Shown here: positions 17,619 to 27,209 of the stretch, piece after piece
Layout: the number at the start of each line of letters is the position of its first letter
Numbering within the stretch: the first letter of the stretch is position 1
NCBI GenBank assembly: GCA_903858935.1
Contig: CAIOKO010000173.1
Coordinates: forward strand, 1 to 53,388
Direction: 5' to 3'
Source: an uncultured Schlesneria sp.
Lineage (GTDB): Bacteria; Planctomycetota; Planctomycetia; Planctomycetales; Planctomycetaceae
Length of the DNA stretch: 53,388 nt
Translations under genes and position numbers: made by a program
The notes under the pieces: model-generated
The model's database searches: none
What the model was told of the DNA's origin: nothing
What the model saw: only the letters and a program-made list of their open reading frames with translations

Positions 17619-18785
17619 CTACAAAATCCCCGACGATTTGACGTTGATCCCCTTGAGCATCATTTTCAGTTCTTCGACGTTGGGACTGATTTCGAAAGCT
17701 TCGGCACGACTGACGAATTCTTTCGTAACGAAGTGGAACAGGCTGTCGTTGAACTGCTGCATCCCTTCGGCTTTACCGATTCGGATGGCTGCAGGCAGCT
17801 TTTCGTCCTGCTCTTCGAGAATCAGTTTTCGAATCGTCCCGTTGAAAATCATGATCTCGGTGATGGGGACTCGCTTAGGCTTATCCAGAATCGTCGGCAA
17901 CAATTTCTGAGCGACGATGGCCTTCATGTTGAACCCCATCGACGAACGAAGCGCCCGGTGCATCGTTTGCGGGAACAAGTCGAGAATACGACCAATCGTT
18001 GACGGCGCGGACGACGCGTGAATCGTCCCGAACACCAGGTGCCCGGTTTCCGCCGCGTGCATGGCGGTTTCGAACGTTTCACGGTCTCGCATTTCACCCA
18101 CCAGCATGATATCGGGGTCTTCACGCACCGCATGCTTCATGGCGGTATGGAAGTCACTGACGTCCTGGCCCAGTTCTCGTTGGTTGATCAGGCACTTATC
18201 GGCCTTGTAAACGAATTCGACAGGGTCTTCAATCGTAAGAATGTGCTTCTTATGATTACGGTTGACCCAGTCGAGCATCGAGGCGATCGTGGTCGACTTA
18301 CCCGAACCGGTCACACCGGCGAGCAGCACCATTCCCTGATCGTAGACGCACAGGTTTTCGAGAATGGGTGGCAGGAACAGTCCCTCAAAGTTTGGAATGC
18401 TTCGTTCGACCTTACGAGTCACCATTCCCATTTTGCTCATCTGGATGAACAGGTTCACGCGGAACCGCCAAGGTTCGCCTTTGTGTTCCACAACGTGAGC
18501 AAAGTCCGCCCCCCCGGTATCTTTGAAGATTTGTTGATTACGCTCGTCCATGAGGGGCCAGCAGAGATCGCGCATTTTGTCTTCGTCGATCGGCGGCATG
18601 TCGAGCGGGTTCAGTGAGCCTTTAACTCGCAGAATCGCCGGCTTGCCGACTTGCATGTGCAAGTCGGAACCCCCAAGATCGATCAGTGCTCGGAAGTACT
18701 TGTTGACAGGCAAATCTTCCTTTTTTGTACCGAGTCGAATCCCTGCTGCAGGCTTGGATCCATGTGATTCTTCGCTACCACTCAT
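17619..18785 (-). CDS. PilT-type twitching motility ATPase
   Basis: A 388-residue hexameric secretion-type ATPase of the PilT/GspE family. PilT depolymerises type IV pili to retract them. Visible are GVTGSGKS (Walker A, 157-164), TIEDPVEF (Asp box, 184-191), IMLVGEMRD (Walker B, 226-234) and TGHLVFGTIHASSA (His box). The C terminus lies within AIRIGKAEGMQQFNDSL, a variant of the AIRNLIRE region of PilT. The N-terminal PAS-like domain begins with YFRALIDLGGSDLHMQVGKPAILRVKG. The start ATG at 18785 has a GGAG upstream. The first 25 residues are low-complexity. No pilin or pilC gene is next to it. The exact ATPase type (PilT versus PilU) is not certain. Confidence 0.9.
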   Translation of the reverse strand: MSGSEESHGSKPAAGIRLGTKKEDLPVNKYFRALIDLGGSDLHMQVGKPAILRVKGSLNPLDMPPIDEDKMRDLCWPLMDERNQQIFKDTGGADFAHVVEHKGEPWRFRVNLFIQMSKMGMVTRKVERSIPNFEGLFLPPILENLCVYDQGMVLLAGVTGSGKSTTIASMLDWVNRNHKKHILTIEDPVEFVYKADKCLINQRELGQDVSDFHTAMKHAVREDPDIMLVGEMRDRETFETAMHAAETGHLVFGTIHASSAPSTIGRILDLFPQTMHRALRSSMGFNMKAIVAQKLLPTILDKPKRVPITEIMIFNGTIRKLILEEQDEKLPAAIRIGKAEGMQQFNDSLFHFVTKEFVSRAEAFEISPNVEELKMMLKGINVKSSGIL

Positions 18786-19198
18786 AAAAAACTCCAGACA
18801 GAAGCAAAACGAACCTGCGAACGACTTGAAAGGACTTCCGTAATTCTAACCAAAAAGGAGGAGGATTCGGCAAGTCTCGACTGAAGAACTCTTCGGATTG
18901 TTGCGGAGAGATTGGCCTGGTGTTCTAGTTAACCTAGAAATCATCAGGAGGACGAGGCTCCTGCGGAGCCGCGAAGCAGGTACGCACAATGACGTAGCGG
19001 CTCGGCGGGAGCCTCGCCCTCCCATTGGGTTGCGGGCGAAACCCGCGCTTTGTTTTCAAGCAAAATCGGGTGGCAATATCCTGCGAATCGCTCGCAACCA
19101 AGGGAACGGACTTGACAAATCAGACGTTCCGTCTGTTAATGGTTAGGGGGTTTAAACGGATTACCCGAATCGTCCTGGGTTGGTTTGGGAACTGAATC
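18786..19198. other. Intergenic gap with palindromic element
   Basis: A 413-base gap between divergent genes (PilT ATPase and the second DUF1549/1553 protein). It must hold the promoters of both, but I cannot identify them. The palindrome at 18946-19023 is the main structure; a short GCGGGC-GAAA-CCCGC hairpin follows near 19033. Confidence 0.5.
18946..19023. repeat. Palindromic repeat, family B
   Basis: AGGAGGACGAGGCTCCTGCG through 18972 is an inverted copy of 18997-19023, which starts GCGGCTCGGCGGGAGCCTCG, with about 23 of 26 bases matching and 24 between. It is very G/C-rich. I see no link to a gene. The larger element at 51538-51785 has a similar GCGAG/CTCGC core but is not the same sequence. 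Confidence 0.6.
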
Positions 19199-20848
19199 AT
19201 GGCACAAACGGCTCGATCACATGTCTTCGGTACAAAAGGTTCTCGATTCGACGTTCTTTTTCCAACAACTAGATCGTTGTCATGGGTGTGCTTGATCAGC
19301 CTGACGCTGATTTTCGGCGGCGATGTCATGGGCGACGAAGTACAGAATCTTGCCGATTTGATCGATCGGCGGATCGAGGCTCGCTGGAAGTCTGACAGGG
19401 TGACTCCGGCACCCAGGGCTGGCGATGCTGAGTTTCTGCGTCGTGTGTCGCTGCATGTTGCGGGTTCCATTCCGCCCGTGGCCGATGCACGGCAATTCCT
19501 GCGCGATGAATCACTCGATCAACGGCGTCGGCTGGTCGACCAATTACTGGAAAGTCCCCATTACATCACGAATTTCAGTAATTTCTGGACTCGCGTGATG
19601 ATGCCTGAATCGGCGACCGACCTGCAGGGGCAGGCTCAGCGACCCGGGTTTCAGGCGTGGCTCAGGCAACACCTCGGGAATAACACTCACTACGATGCCA
19701 TGGTCCGTGAGCTGCTGACGATATCTCTTACGGGTGATCGTAGTATGAATGCGGCACTGCAGAATACTGGCACGGTTTCGCCGATTGCGTTTTTCACGAC
19801 CAAGCAGATCAAGCCGGAAAACCTCGCTGCTGCCACTTCGCGAATGTTTCTGGGGATTCGCATTGAATGTGCCCAGTGTCATAACCATCCCTACGACTCT
19901 TGGAAGCAGGAGCAATTCTGGGGTTATGCCGCGTTCTTCGCGGGGATCGAAAGGAAGACTCCCAATGAAGACGCCATCGGGGAGGTCAGAGAAGTATTTG
20001 ACCGCAGGGAATTAACGATTCCTGATCATGAAACGGTGGTCCAGGCAACATATCTGGATGGGACTCAACCGCAATGGCGGACACGAATCAGTTCACGTAA
20101 TACATTAGCAGACTGGATGACAGCGAAACAAAATCCGTATTTTGCCAAAGCTGTGGTCAATCGCTTATGGGGACATTTCTTCGGGGTGGGAATTGTAGAT
20201 CCGATTGACGATTTTGGTGGGACAAACAAACCGAGCCACCCAGAGCTATTGGATGAACTGGCGGCAGACTTTGTGGCTCATGATTTCGACTTGAAGTATC
20301 TGATTCGAGGGATCACGGCGTCGCAGACATATCAGCGGACGAGTCGGAAGACTCACGAGTCGCAGAACGAGCCGCAACAGTTTGCAAGAATGGCGGTACA
20401 GGGGCTGACGGGCGAGCAACTGTTCGATTCGATCGCCGTCGCCGTGGGACATCTTGAATCGTTTCAGCAACAGCAACCGTTTCAGTTCAATCAGAACGGA
20501 GCACGGGGCGAGTTTCTAGAACTGTTTGCTCCTGATAATTCTCCGACCGAGCGACAGACATCGATTCTTCAAGCACTCGCATTGATGAACGGCCAGTTTA
20601 CCTCGACTGCAACCAATCTGGACCAGAGTTCGACACTCACAGCGGTCGTTGAGTTTCCCTGGATGAAGACGCCGGATCGGATCAACGCGCTTTATCTGGC
20701 TGCATTGACTCGAAAACCTCGTCCCGAAGAGCTGGAACGGCTCACAAAGTATGTTGATTCGGGTGGTTCGTCGAAGAATCAGAAGCAGGCCCTGGCCGAC
20801 GTCTTCTGGGCACTGCTGAATAGTTCAGAGTTCTTGTTTAATCACTAA
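19199..20848 (+). CDS. DUF1549/DUF1553 domain protein, exported
   Basis: A 549-residue protein with an N-terminal hydrophobic leader (WVCLISLTLIFGG, about residues 26-38), preceded by an unusually long basic stretch. The DUF1549 part has FLRRVSLHVAGSIPPVADA and LVDQLLESPHYITNFSNFW, with the CxxCH motif CAQCHNHPY at about residues 224-228. The DUF1553 part has LADWMTAKQNPYFAKAVVNRLWGHFFG and a final LFNSSEF-like segment. It is a paralogue of the 13047-14702 protein with the same layout. It leads a run of six + strand genes (DUF1501, EF-hand, FG-GAP, STAS, kinase). The biochemical role is unknown. Confidence 0.86.
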   Translation: MAQTARSHVFGTKGSRFDVLFPTTRSLSWVCLISLTLIFGGDVMGDEVQNLADLIDRRIEARWKSDRVTPAPRAGDAEFLRRVSLHVAGSIPPVADARQFLRDESLDQRRRLVDQLLESPHYITNFSNFWTRVMMPESATDLQGQAQRPGFQAWLRQHLGNNTHYDAMVRELLTISLTGDRSMNAALQNTGTVSPIAFFTTKQIKPENLAAATSRMFLGIRIECAQCHNHPYDSWKQEQFWGYAAFFAGIERKTPNEDAIGEVREVFDRRELTIPDHETVVQATYLDGTQPQWRTRISSRNTLADWMTAKQNPYFAKAVVNRLWGHFFGVGIVDPIDDFGGTNKPSHPELLDELAADFVAHDFDLKYLIRGITASQTYQRTSRKTHESQNEPQQFARMAVQGLTGEQLFDSIAVAVGHLESFQQQQPFQFNQNGARGEFLELFAPDNSPTERQTSILQALALMNGQFTSTATNLDQSSTLTAVVEFPWMKTPDRINALYLAALTRKPRPEELERLTKYVDSGGSSKNQKQALADVFWALLNSSEFLFNH

Positions 20849-20909
20849 AAGTGAATAGCTCGAGTGGTTATGCCGCTTGGATTTTTGGATTCAAAATAGG
20901 AGATTCATC

Positions 20910-22259
20910 ATGACCGATCGCAGCAGGCTTTCTCGTCGCGATCTGATCAAGCTATCGGCATGTGGGGCTTTTGGGTCTTCGATGTCGCGCTGGTTACCAT
21001 CCTTGGCAAACGAGGTCAGCAAGTCACCCGATCGACGTCGGTCTGTAATCCTGCTGTGGATGACCGGAGGTCCTCCTCAGACCGATACGTTTGATATGAA
21101 GCCGGGACATGAAAACGGGGGGCAATTCAAACCGATCGATACTTCGGTTCCGGGAATTCAGATTTGCGAGCATCTGCCGCAAGTGGCCAAACTGATGCAG
21201 CACTGTGCCCCAATCCGTTCGATGAGCACCAAAGAAGGGGATCATACTCGCGCCACGTACCTGCTCCGGACCGGCAATCTTCCTCAAGGCCCGATCGATT
21301 ATCCGACGCTCGGTTCTTTATTCAGCAAAGAGCTTGGGCAGGAGAATTCCGATCTCCCTAATTTTGTTGCGGTGGCTCCGTATACACAGTTCAGTCCCGC
21401 CGCGTATGGGCCGGGCTTTTTGGGGCCAAAGTTTGCTCCGCTGGTGGTCGGCGACGCCAATCGAGTTGTCAGCAACACGCCTGGAATGAATTACGACCAG
21501 TCACTGGCCGTAAAAAACCTTTCGTTGCCGCAGGGGATTAACGTCGAGAGGGCTGATGCTCGGCTTTCATTGCTGGGGGATCTGGAGTCGGACTTTTCCA
21601 GTCAAAGGCCTGGCTTGAACTCGGAAAGCCATCGGTCGGCATATGCCGCCGCCGTACGGATGATGCGGTCAGAGGCGGTGAAGGCATTCAATCTTGACGA
21701 CGAAGATGTGAAGCTTCGTGACGCTTATGGGCGGAATCAGTTTGGCCAGGCCTGTCTTCTGGCGCGTCGACTTGTGGAACGGGGTGTTCCGTTTGTGGAA
21801 GTCTCCCTCAACGGCGTCGGCAATAATCAGACCTTCGCCTGGGACACTCACGCGCAGAATTTCACTTCCGTGAAAAGCCTATTGGGGGTGCTCGACCCGG
21901 CCTGGGCTACTTTGATGACCGATCTCAAGGATCGTGGGTTGCTCGATTCGACGATGATCGTCTGGATGGGCGAGTTCGGTCGCACGCCGAAAATCAATCC
22001 GCAGATAGGCCGCGACCATTTCCCCAACGCCTGGTCCAGCGTACTTTGCGGGGGCGGAATCAAGGGTGGGCAAGTTGTTGGCAAGACCAGCGAAGATGGG
22101 ATGAAAGTTGATGATCGACCTGTTTCTGTACAGGATTTGTTTGCCACGATGTGCAAAGGATTGGGGCTTGATGCGATGAAACAGAATGTTTCCAACGTCG
22201 GCCGACCGATTCGACTGGCCGATCCAACGGCTAAGCCGATCACCGAGATCGTTGGTTGA
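20910..22259 (+). CDS. DUF1501 Tat-exported protein
   Basis: A 449-residue DUF1501 protein. SRRDLIKLSACGAFGSS near the N terminus is a Tat-type leader. The body contains LWMTGGPPQTDTFDMKPGHE, STKEGDHTRATYLLRTGN, VEVSLNGVGNNQTFAWDTHAQN and GEFGRTPKINPQIGRDHFPN. The ATG at 20910 has AGGAG seven bases upstream; a TTG at 20877 is possible but unsupported. It starts 61 bases after the preceding DUF1549/1553 gene, and the next gene starts 16 bases after its stop. Both are paralogues of the pair at 13.0-16.1 kb. An alkaline-phosphatase-like hydrolase fold is known for the family, but the substrate is not. Confidence 0.87.
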   Translation: MTDRSRLSRRDLIKLSACGAFGSSMSRWLPSLANEVSKSPDRRRSVILLWMTGGPPQTDTFDMKPGHENGGQFKPIDTSVPGIQICEHLPQVAKLMQHCAPIRSMSTKEGDHTRATYLLRTGNLPQGPIDYPTLGSLFSKELGQENSDLPNFVAVAPYTQFSPAAYGPGFLGPKFAPLVVGDANRVVSNTPGMNYDQSLAVKNLSLPQGINVERADARLSLLGDLESDFSSQRPGLNSESHRSAYAAAVRMMRSEAVKAFNLDDEDVKLRDAYGRNQFGQACLLARRLVERGVPFVEVSLNGVGNNQTFAWDTHAQNFTSVKSLLGVLDPAWATLMTDLKDRGLLDSTMIVWMGEFGRTPKINPQIGRDHFPNAWSSVLCGGGIKGGQVVGKTSEDGMKVDDRPVSVQDLFATMCKGLGLDAMKQNVSNVGRPIRLADPTAKPITEIVG

Positions 22260-22275
22260 AATCAAGGAAATCTCG

Positions 22276-23976
22276 ATGAAACAAATCGGTTTGCTTGCAC
22301 TGTTACTCGTCGCACCAGTGATGGCCCAGGAATTGCCTGGCGACGCACAATACGTGGTATTTACGGGTGAAAATGGCGTTGTTGTGCTGAAGCTCGACAT
22401 CCAGATTGCCGGGAAAAGCCCGCGCGGATCTTACGAAAGTTACGTTGACGGTTTAATAAAGTTGCTCGATAAAAATCAGGATGGTGTTGTGACCGTGGAC
22501 GAGGCCAAAGGAAAATACCTCACTGCACGGGATGCTCAGCAGGCACAACTGATTCCACAGTCGGACGCCGTTCCGGCGGATTTGTCTCCGGATATCAGTC
22601 CCGCAGATGGCAAGATCTCCCGACAAGAATTCTTGGCTTACTTCAAAAGAATTGGATTACAGCCGTTCCTGATACAGTTCCAGCCGAATCAGAATCAAGC
22701 CCAGTTGGGAAACAGACAAGCCCGGCAGGCGGCCGCAAATACTGCTGAGGTTCCGCTATTTGCGCGACTTGACACTAATGGTGACGGCAAACTCTCAGCG
22801 GAAGAATTAACGGGAGCCTTACAAACGCTTCACAAACTAGATCTTGATGACGACGAAACAATCAGTCTGGCCGAGTTAAATCCGATCAACAACCAGTTCG
22901 CCATTCTGCAACAGCAACAACAGAACGGGGCTCGAACCCCGTCGACCAGTCCCTTTCTCGGACCAGGTTCCGAAGAATCGCTGACTAAACAGATCCGCCG
23001 ATTGATCGACAAGTATGACAGCATTGATCCGGTCAAATCGGGTGTCGAAGGTGCGAAGATTCGCAATCAAAAACTGAGCCGACAGGAATTGGGTCTTTCT
23101 GTTGCTGAATTCTCGCGATTCGATGGCGATGGCGATGGTCAACTCGATTTTGACGAGCTTCGCCAGTTTCTGACGTCTCCCGATCCGACGGTCACAATCT
23201 CAGTGAATGTCGATTTAACGGACCCGTTGTCTGCAAAGTCTGAGCGAGAAGAGATTCAGGAAAAATTGAAAACGACGCCAGATGGTTCCGCCAACATCAA
23301 TCTCGGAACAACACAACTGAGTGTTGTTCGTGGTGCTTCGTACGATGTCGGAACGGCTGAGACATTTTTGAAACCGCAATTCATGGCGGCTGATGCGGAT
23401 GCAAATGGGTATCTGGAAAAATCAGAAGCTGAACGTGCCTTTCTTTACGGTGCCACATTCGAAACCCTTGATGCAGATAAAAATGGCAAGGTGTTTCTCG
23501 ACGAAATCATCGCCTATTTTCAGGTACGATTTGACGCCGCGCGCAGCCGAACCTTGCTGTCGATTAACGAACAGGGGCGAACTTTGTTTGAAATCCTTGA
23601 TACCGATCGAGACCGTCGTCTGTCGTTTCGTGAACTGCAGGCCGCGGCAGACAAGCTGTCGTTATGGGATAAGGACGGCGATGGATTGCTGTCCGAGTCG
23701 GAAGTGCCACTTCAATATCGGTTGACGATTGCCCGTGGGAACCTGCCAGTTCTTGGCGGAAATTTTCTGATCGACGCCGGTATGACTCAAGCCGGAACGC
23801 CTGCGGAACGTACCTCGGGTCCGCTGTGGTTTCGCAAAATGGACAAGAACCGCGACGGTGAGGTGTCGCGGCGCGAGTTTCTTGGCGAAACCACCACGTT
23901 TCAGCGGCTTGACCGGAACCATGATGGTTTCATCGATTTGACAGAAGCGGTGACTGCGACGGGATCGATTGAATAG
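22276..23976 (+). CDS. Secreted EF-hand protein with about eleven calcium sites
   Basis: A 566-residue protein with a cleavable signal peptide (KQIGLLALLLVAPVMAQ). The rest is rich in EF-hand loops of the DxNxDG type. Clear examples are DKNQDGVV (near residue 65), DTNGDGKLSAEE (165), DDDETISLAE (190), DGDGDGQLDFDE (283), DADANGYLEKSE (373), DADKNGKVFLDE (400), DTDRDRRLSFRE (442), DKDGDGLLSESE (465), DKNRDGEVSRRE (523) and DRNHDGFIDLTE (547). A degenerate one lies near 115. Calcium binding is inferred from these loops. The ATG at 22276 has AAGGAAA upstream. It starts 16 bases after the DUF1501 stop, so it is very likely co-transcribed. It could be a Ca-dependent structural or adhesive partner of the DUF1501 protein. 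Confidence 0.85.
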   Translation: MKQIGLLALLLVAPVMAQELPGDAQYVVFTGENGVVVLKLDIQIAGKSPRGSYESYVDGLIKLLDKNQDGVVTVDEAKGKYLTARDAQQAQLIPQSDAVPADLSPDISPADGKISRQEFLAYFKRIGLQPFLIQFQPNQNQAQLGNRQARQAAANTAEVPLFARLDTNGDGKLSAEELTGALQTLHKLDLDDDETISLAELNPINNQFAILQQQQQNGARTPSTSPFLGPGSEESLTKQIRRLIDKYDSIDPVKSGVEGAKIRNQKLSRQELGLSVAEFSRFDGDGDGQLDFDELRQFLTSPDPTVTISVNVDLTDPLSAKSEREEIQEKLKTTPDGSANINLGTTQLSVVRGASYDVGTAETFLKPQFMAADADANGYLEKSEAERAFLYGATFETLDADKNGKVFLDEIIAYFQVRFDAARSRTLLSINEQGRTLFEILDTDRDRRLSFRELQAAADKLSLWDKDGDGLLSESEVPLQYRLTIARGNLPVLGGNFLIDAGMTQAGTPAERTSGPLWFRKMDKNRDGEVSRREFLGETTTFQRLDRNHDGFIDLTEAVTATGSIE

Positions 23977-24006
23977 CCGTCGATTGTATTGAGCAGAAAG
24001 CGATGA

Positions 24007-24110
24007 AAATGGGTGCCGCGGCTTTACCGTCATTGGTAAAGCAGTGCTCTTCGGATACGTTGTAGAACCATGAAGACACGGCCGTGTCGAAGACTCCAAA
24101 ACCGTGGCAA
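24007..24110. repeat. Palindromic repeat, family A (copy 2)
   Basis: GGGTGCCGCGGCTTTACC begins at 24011, and GGTAAAGC at 24035-24042 closes a perfect 8-base stem with GCTTTACC (24021-24028). A partial, more diverged right half follows to about 24110 (CGTGGCAACCCGC). It lies between the EF-hand and FG-GAP genes. Confidence 0.6.
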
Positions 24111-24242
24111 CCCGCGTTTCGACCAGAATTCTGGTCCGCCAATCGCATGTGTTTTGCTCGTTTCTCTATCGTCCCTCCTCTTTCCCGATTACTCTATCTT
24201 CCCAATTCATTTCTTGAGTTATTGAAGGAAGGAACGGAATTT

Positions 24243-26579
24243 ATGCGAGCACATTCGCAACGATTGATACTTCTGGTTGCCATGATCAGCTTGACGGCAG
24301 AATTTGGTTTTGCGCAAGAAGAAGAATCGACATTGGCTAAGTATTACGGGTTCAGGCCAGTCGAGGTATTCAAGTTAGCGGAACGATCAGCAAACATGCT
24401 GAACGGCGACTTGAACCACGATGGCTTGATGGATCTGATCCTTGTTGACAACAGCCACAGTCGACTCGACGTTTTGTTTCAGCGGAAAGACCGTGGCGCA
24501 ATCAAGGAGGTACCAGCGGGCCGAACAGACGTCAATGCGATCGATAATGACTGGCGATTTGATCATAAAAAAATACCGGTGGATCACGATATTGCCGCGC
24601 TCGCGCTCGGAGACTTCAATGGCGATGGTCGTACGGACATCGTTTATTTTGGCACTCCCGATCAACTTGTTATTCGCTATCAGCCCGTCGCCGGTGAGTG
24701 GACCGAGAAGAAACAACAACGCATCCCTGACGTCGCTCCGACTCAATGGTTTCTCACGGCGGGGGATCTTGACGGGAACGGTCTCGACGATCTGGTTATC
24801 CTGGGCAAGTTTGAAACGATTCTGTTGTATCAAACAGAAAAAGGGGTTCTCGGGACACCCCGACGCCTGATGAATACTTCGGACAAATTGGGGTTAGCTC
24901 AGATTGCCGATCTTGATGGGGATGGTCGACTGGATCTGTGTTATCTCGCAGGTGAAGGATTGAATCGAGTTTTGGGGGCACGGCTTCAGCAGAGCAACGG
25001 TCAATTGGGGCCTGAGTACGTGTTTGATCTGGAGCGACCCCGTGCCGTATCTTTACGGGATGTTGATGGAAAGTCGGGTCACGAGATTTTAACGATCGAC
25101 TCGCGAACCGGGCGGTTGAAACTTCTTAACGTGGAACAGAAGAAGTTAGCGGAACATGAACTGCCAGAAAGGTTGATTCAATACGGTTTTGGCAAGCAAG
25201 GCTCTGGAAAAGATCGCGATCTGGCCGTTGGCGATTTTGACGGGGACGGCTTAAGCGACGTAGTGGTGTCCGATCCTGATGCCTCTCGGGTTTTGTTTTT
25301 CAAACAAAACAAGGGTCAGGGGTTGGATATGGGGACTCCGTTTCCAAGCCTGACTGGCTCGGACCAGATTCATGCCGCCGATCTGGACGGGGATGGCAAA
25401 TCCGATCTTGTCGTTCACAGTGCATCGGAAAAGACACTTGGCGTCAGTCGGATTCAGGATGGACGGTTGACGTTTCCACAGTCGATCCCGACGGAAGCGG
25501 ACGCTTCGGTGATTGAACTGGTCGACCTGGACGGTGATGGAAAATTGGAAGTCCTGTTTATTGCCAAGACGAAAAAGGATCGGACATCGGAATATTCGCT
25601 GCAGGCGATGAAGCGTGTTGGAAAGGATGATTGGCAGCCAGTGAAATTCGGCGACAAGCTCGCCGTCACTTTGGAACTGAAGGGGACTCCCGAACGGCTT
25701 TTACTCGCCGATGTTTTCGGAGATGAACGACCCGAGTTCCTGATCTTTCAAGGTTCGAAACCACCCCAGTTGTTTGGAATGAATGCCGAAGGAATCCCCG
25801 TCGAGATCGTGACAGCGGGGAACCTGGGGGTGGGTGCGGTCGGATCAGGTGCGGTCAGCCTTTGTTCGCTCGGAGGCAAGAAAGGACTACTCGTTACGCA
25901 AGAGAATTTTGCCCGGCATATGATTCTTAGTCCTCAGAAGCGGTGGGAAGTCGCCGATCAGTTCAACGTGACCGAATCCAATTCACGGATTGTGGCCGGA
26001 ACAGTCGTTGATTTGAATGGCGAAGGAGATCCTGAAATCACTCTGGTGGATGCAGGTCTTCGCAAGTTACGAGTGCTGAGAAAAATTGACGGAAGCTATC
26101 AGCCGTGGAAAGAAATCGATATTGGTGAATTTCAGCTCAAATCGTTGAAAGTCGCCGATTTAAATGGCGATCACCGTGACGATCTGATCCTGTTCGGGGC
26201 AGACAAGTTCGCGATCTTATTCGCGGGTGGAACGTCGCCTGCATTGAAGGAGCTTGCGGCGTTTGAGAGTCAGCTCGATAAGGTTTATCCAACGGATGTT
26301 ATCGCTGGCGACTTGAATGGCGATGGCCACGTCGATCTGGCGATGACCGATACGCGCAGCCATTTTATTGAAATTATCCAGTATCGGCCCGAGACCGGTT
26401 TGAAACACGCTCTTTATTTCAAGATTTACGAACAGAAGTCATTTCGAAACGACGACGACACGAAAGACGCAGAGCCCCGTGAAGCGCTCATTACAGACGT
26501 GACAGGTGACGGTTTGGCCGATCTGATCCTTCTGGCACATGATCGTTTGCTGGTTTACCCTCAGGATAATGGCAAGTAA
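24243..26579 (+). CDS. Secreted FG-GAP/VCBS repeat protein
   Basis: A 778-residue exported protein. The ATG at 24243 has a strong AAGGAAGGA upstream, and the product begins with a signal peptide (RLILLVAMISLTAEFGFAQ). About eleven FG-GAP/VCBS calcium loops are spaced through the length, for example GDLNHDGLMDLIL, GDFNGDGRTDIVY, GDLDGNGLDDLVI, ADLDGDGRLDLCY, GDFDGDGLSDVVV, ADLDGDGKSDLVV, ADLNGDHRDDLIL and GDLNGDGHVDLAM. The pattern predicts one or two calcium-binding beta-propellers, as in integrin alpha chains. Such proteins are probably surface-bound or secreted, but no anchor is visible. It follows the EF-hand gene by 266 bases, with a repeat between, so it may have its own promoter. Function unknown. 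Confidence 0.85.
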   Translation: MRAHSQRLILLVAMISLTAEFGFAQEEESTLAKYYGFRPVEVFKLAERSANMLNGDLNHDGLMDLILVDNSHSRLDVLFQRKDRGAIKEVPAGRTDVNAIDNDWRFDHKKIPVDHDIAALALGDFNGDGRTDIVYFGTPDQLVIRYQPVAGEWTEKKQQRIPDVAPTQWFLTAGDLDGNGLDDLVILGKFETILLYQTEKGVLGTPRRLMNTSDKLGLAQIADLDGDGRLDLCYLAGEGLNRVLGARLQQSNGQLGPEYVFDLERPRAVSLRDVDGKSGHEILTIDSRTGRLKLLNVEQKKLAEHELPERLIQYGFGKQGSGKDRDLAVGDFDGDGLSDVVVSDPDASRVLFFKQNKGQGLDMGTPFPSLTGSDQIHAADLDGDGKSDLVVHSASEKTLGVSRIQDGRLTFPQSIPTEADASVIELVDLDGDGKLEVLFIAKTKKDRTSEYSLQAMKRVGKDDWQPVKFGDKLAVTLELKGTPERLLLADVFGDERPEFLIFQGSKPPQLFGMNAEGIPVEIVTAGNLGVGAVGSGAVSLCSLGGKKGLLVTQENFARHMILSPQKRWEVADQFNVTESNSRIVAGTVVDLNGEGDPEITLVDAGLRKLRVLRKIDGSYQPWKEIDIGEFQLKSLKVADLNGDHRDDLILFGADKFAILFAGGTSPALKELAAFESQLDKVYPTDVIAGDLNGDGHVDLAMTDTRSHFIEIIQYRPETGLKHALYFKIYEQKSFRNDDDTKDAEPREALITDVTGDGLADLILLAHDRLLVYPQDNGK

Positions 26580-26714
26580 CCTGCAATCTGTTTGGTTTTC
26601 GGGCAGATTTTTGATCAGTATCATCTGGCGAACGACGATGGCTGTCGGTATAGTCAGCGATGTTTCGCAAAACTTTTTGAATATTGCCATTTAATCGGAT
26701 CGAGGATCCTCACG

Positions 26715-27104
26715 ATGAGCGACAGCATTCACGACGACCATGAATCCGCAATCGGCGATTCGGCGCTGAAAATGAGTGACTTGAAGGATCCCAATGTCCT
26801 TAAGATCTATCAGACCGGCGAATTGACCGTTGTCGGATTTGGCGGCCAGGATGTGCCTGATGAAGTCTGTATCGCAGCCTATCGTGATCAGTTGTTTAAA
26901 CTGATCGAAGAGCACAAATGTAAGATACTCGCTTTTGATCTGACTGGAGTGACATTGGTCCCCAGTGGAATGCTCGGCGTCTTGACCTCTTTGCGAAGTC
27001 GAGTTCAGCGAGTCGAACTTTACAATCCATCAGTGGATGTTCGCGAAGTGCTCCGTCTGACTCGACTTGAGAGTCTGTTCGACATCAAGGAAGTCGCGTT
27101 TTAA
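26715..27104 (+). CDS. STAS-domain protein (anti-anti-sigma type)
   Basis: A 129-residue protein. After a charged, disordered-looking N terminus it has a STAS domain: LTVVGFGGQD, LFKLIEEHKCKILAFDLTGVTLVPSGMLGVLTSL and VELYNPSVDVREVLRLTRLESLF. The PSG in VTLVPSGMLG is where the phosphorylatable Ser of SpoIIAA-like proteins lies, so phosphorylation is plausible but inferred. The ATG at 26715 has GAGG upstream. The next gene, 105 bases downstream, is a Ser/Thr kinase. A link between the two is suggested by position only; STAS proteins are classically phosphorylated by HATPase kinases, not Hanks kinases. Confidence 0.85.
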   Translation: MSDSIHDDHESAIGDSALKMSDLKDPNVLKIYQTGELTVVGFGGQDVPDEVCIAAYRDQLFKLIEEHKCKILAFDLTGVTLVPSGMLGVLTSLRSRVQRVELYNPSVDVREVLRLTRLESLFDIKEVAF

Positions 27105-27209
27105 TGTGAAATTCGTAAATTGGATGTTGTTCCAACAATCCGTTTGCCTGAACCGATTATAAATTTCCCTCTTCCGGCATGACCGTGAAGGTTGTGGACT
27201 GAATCAGTA

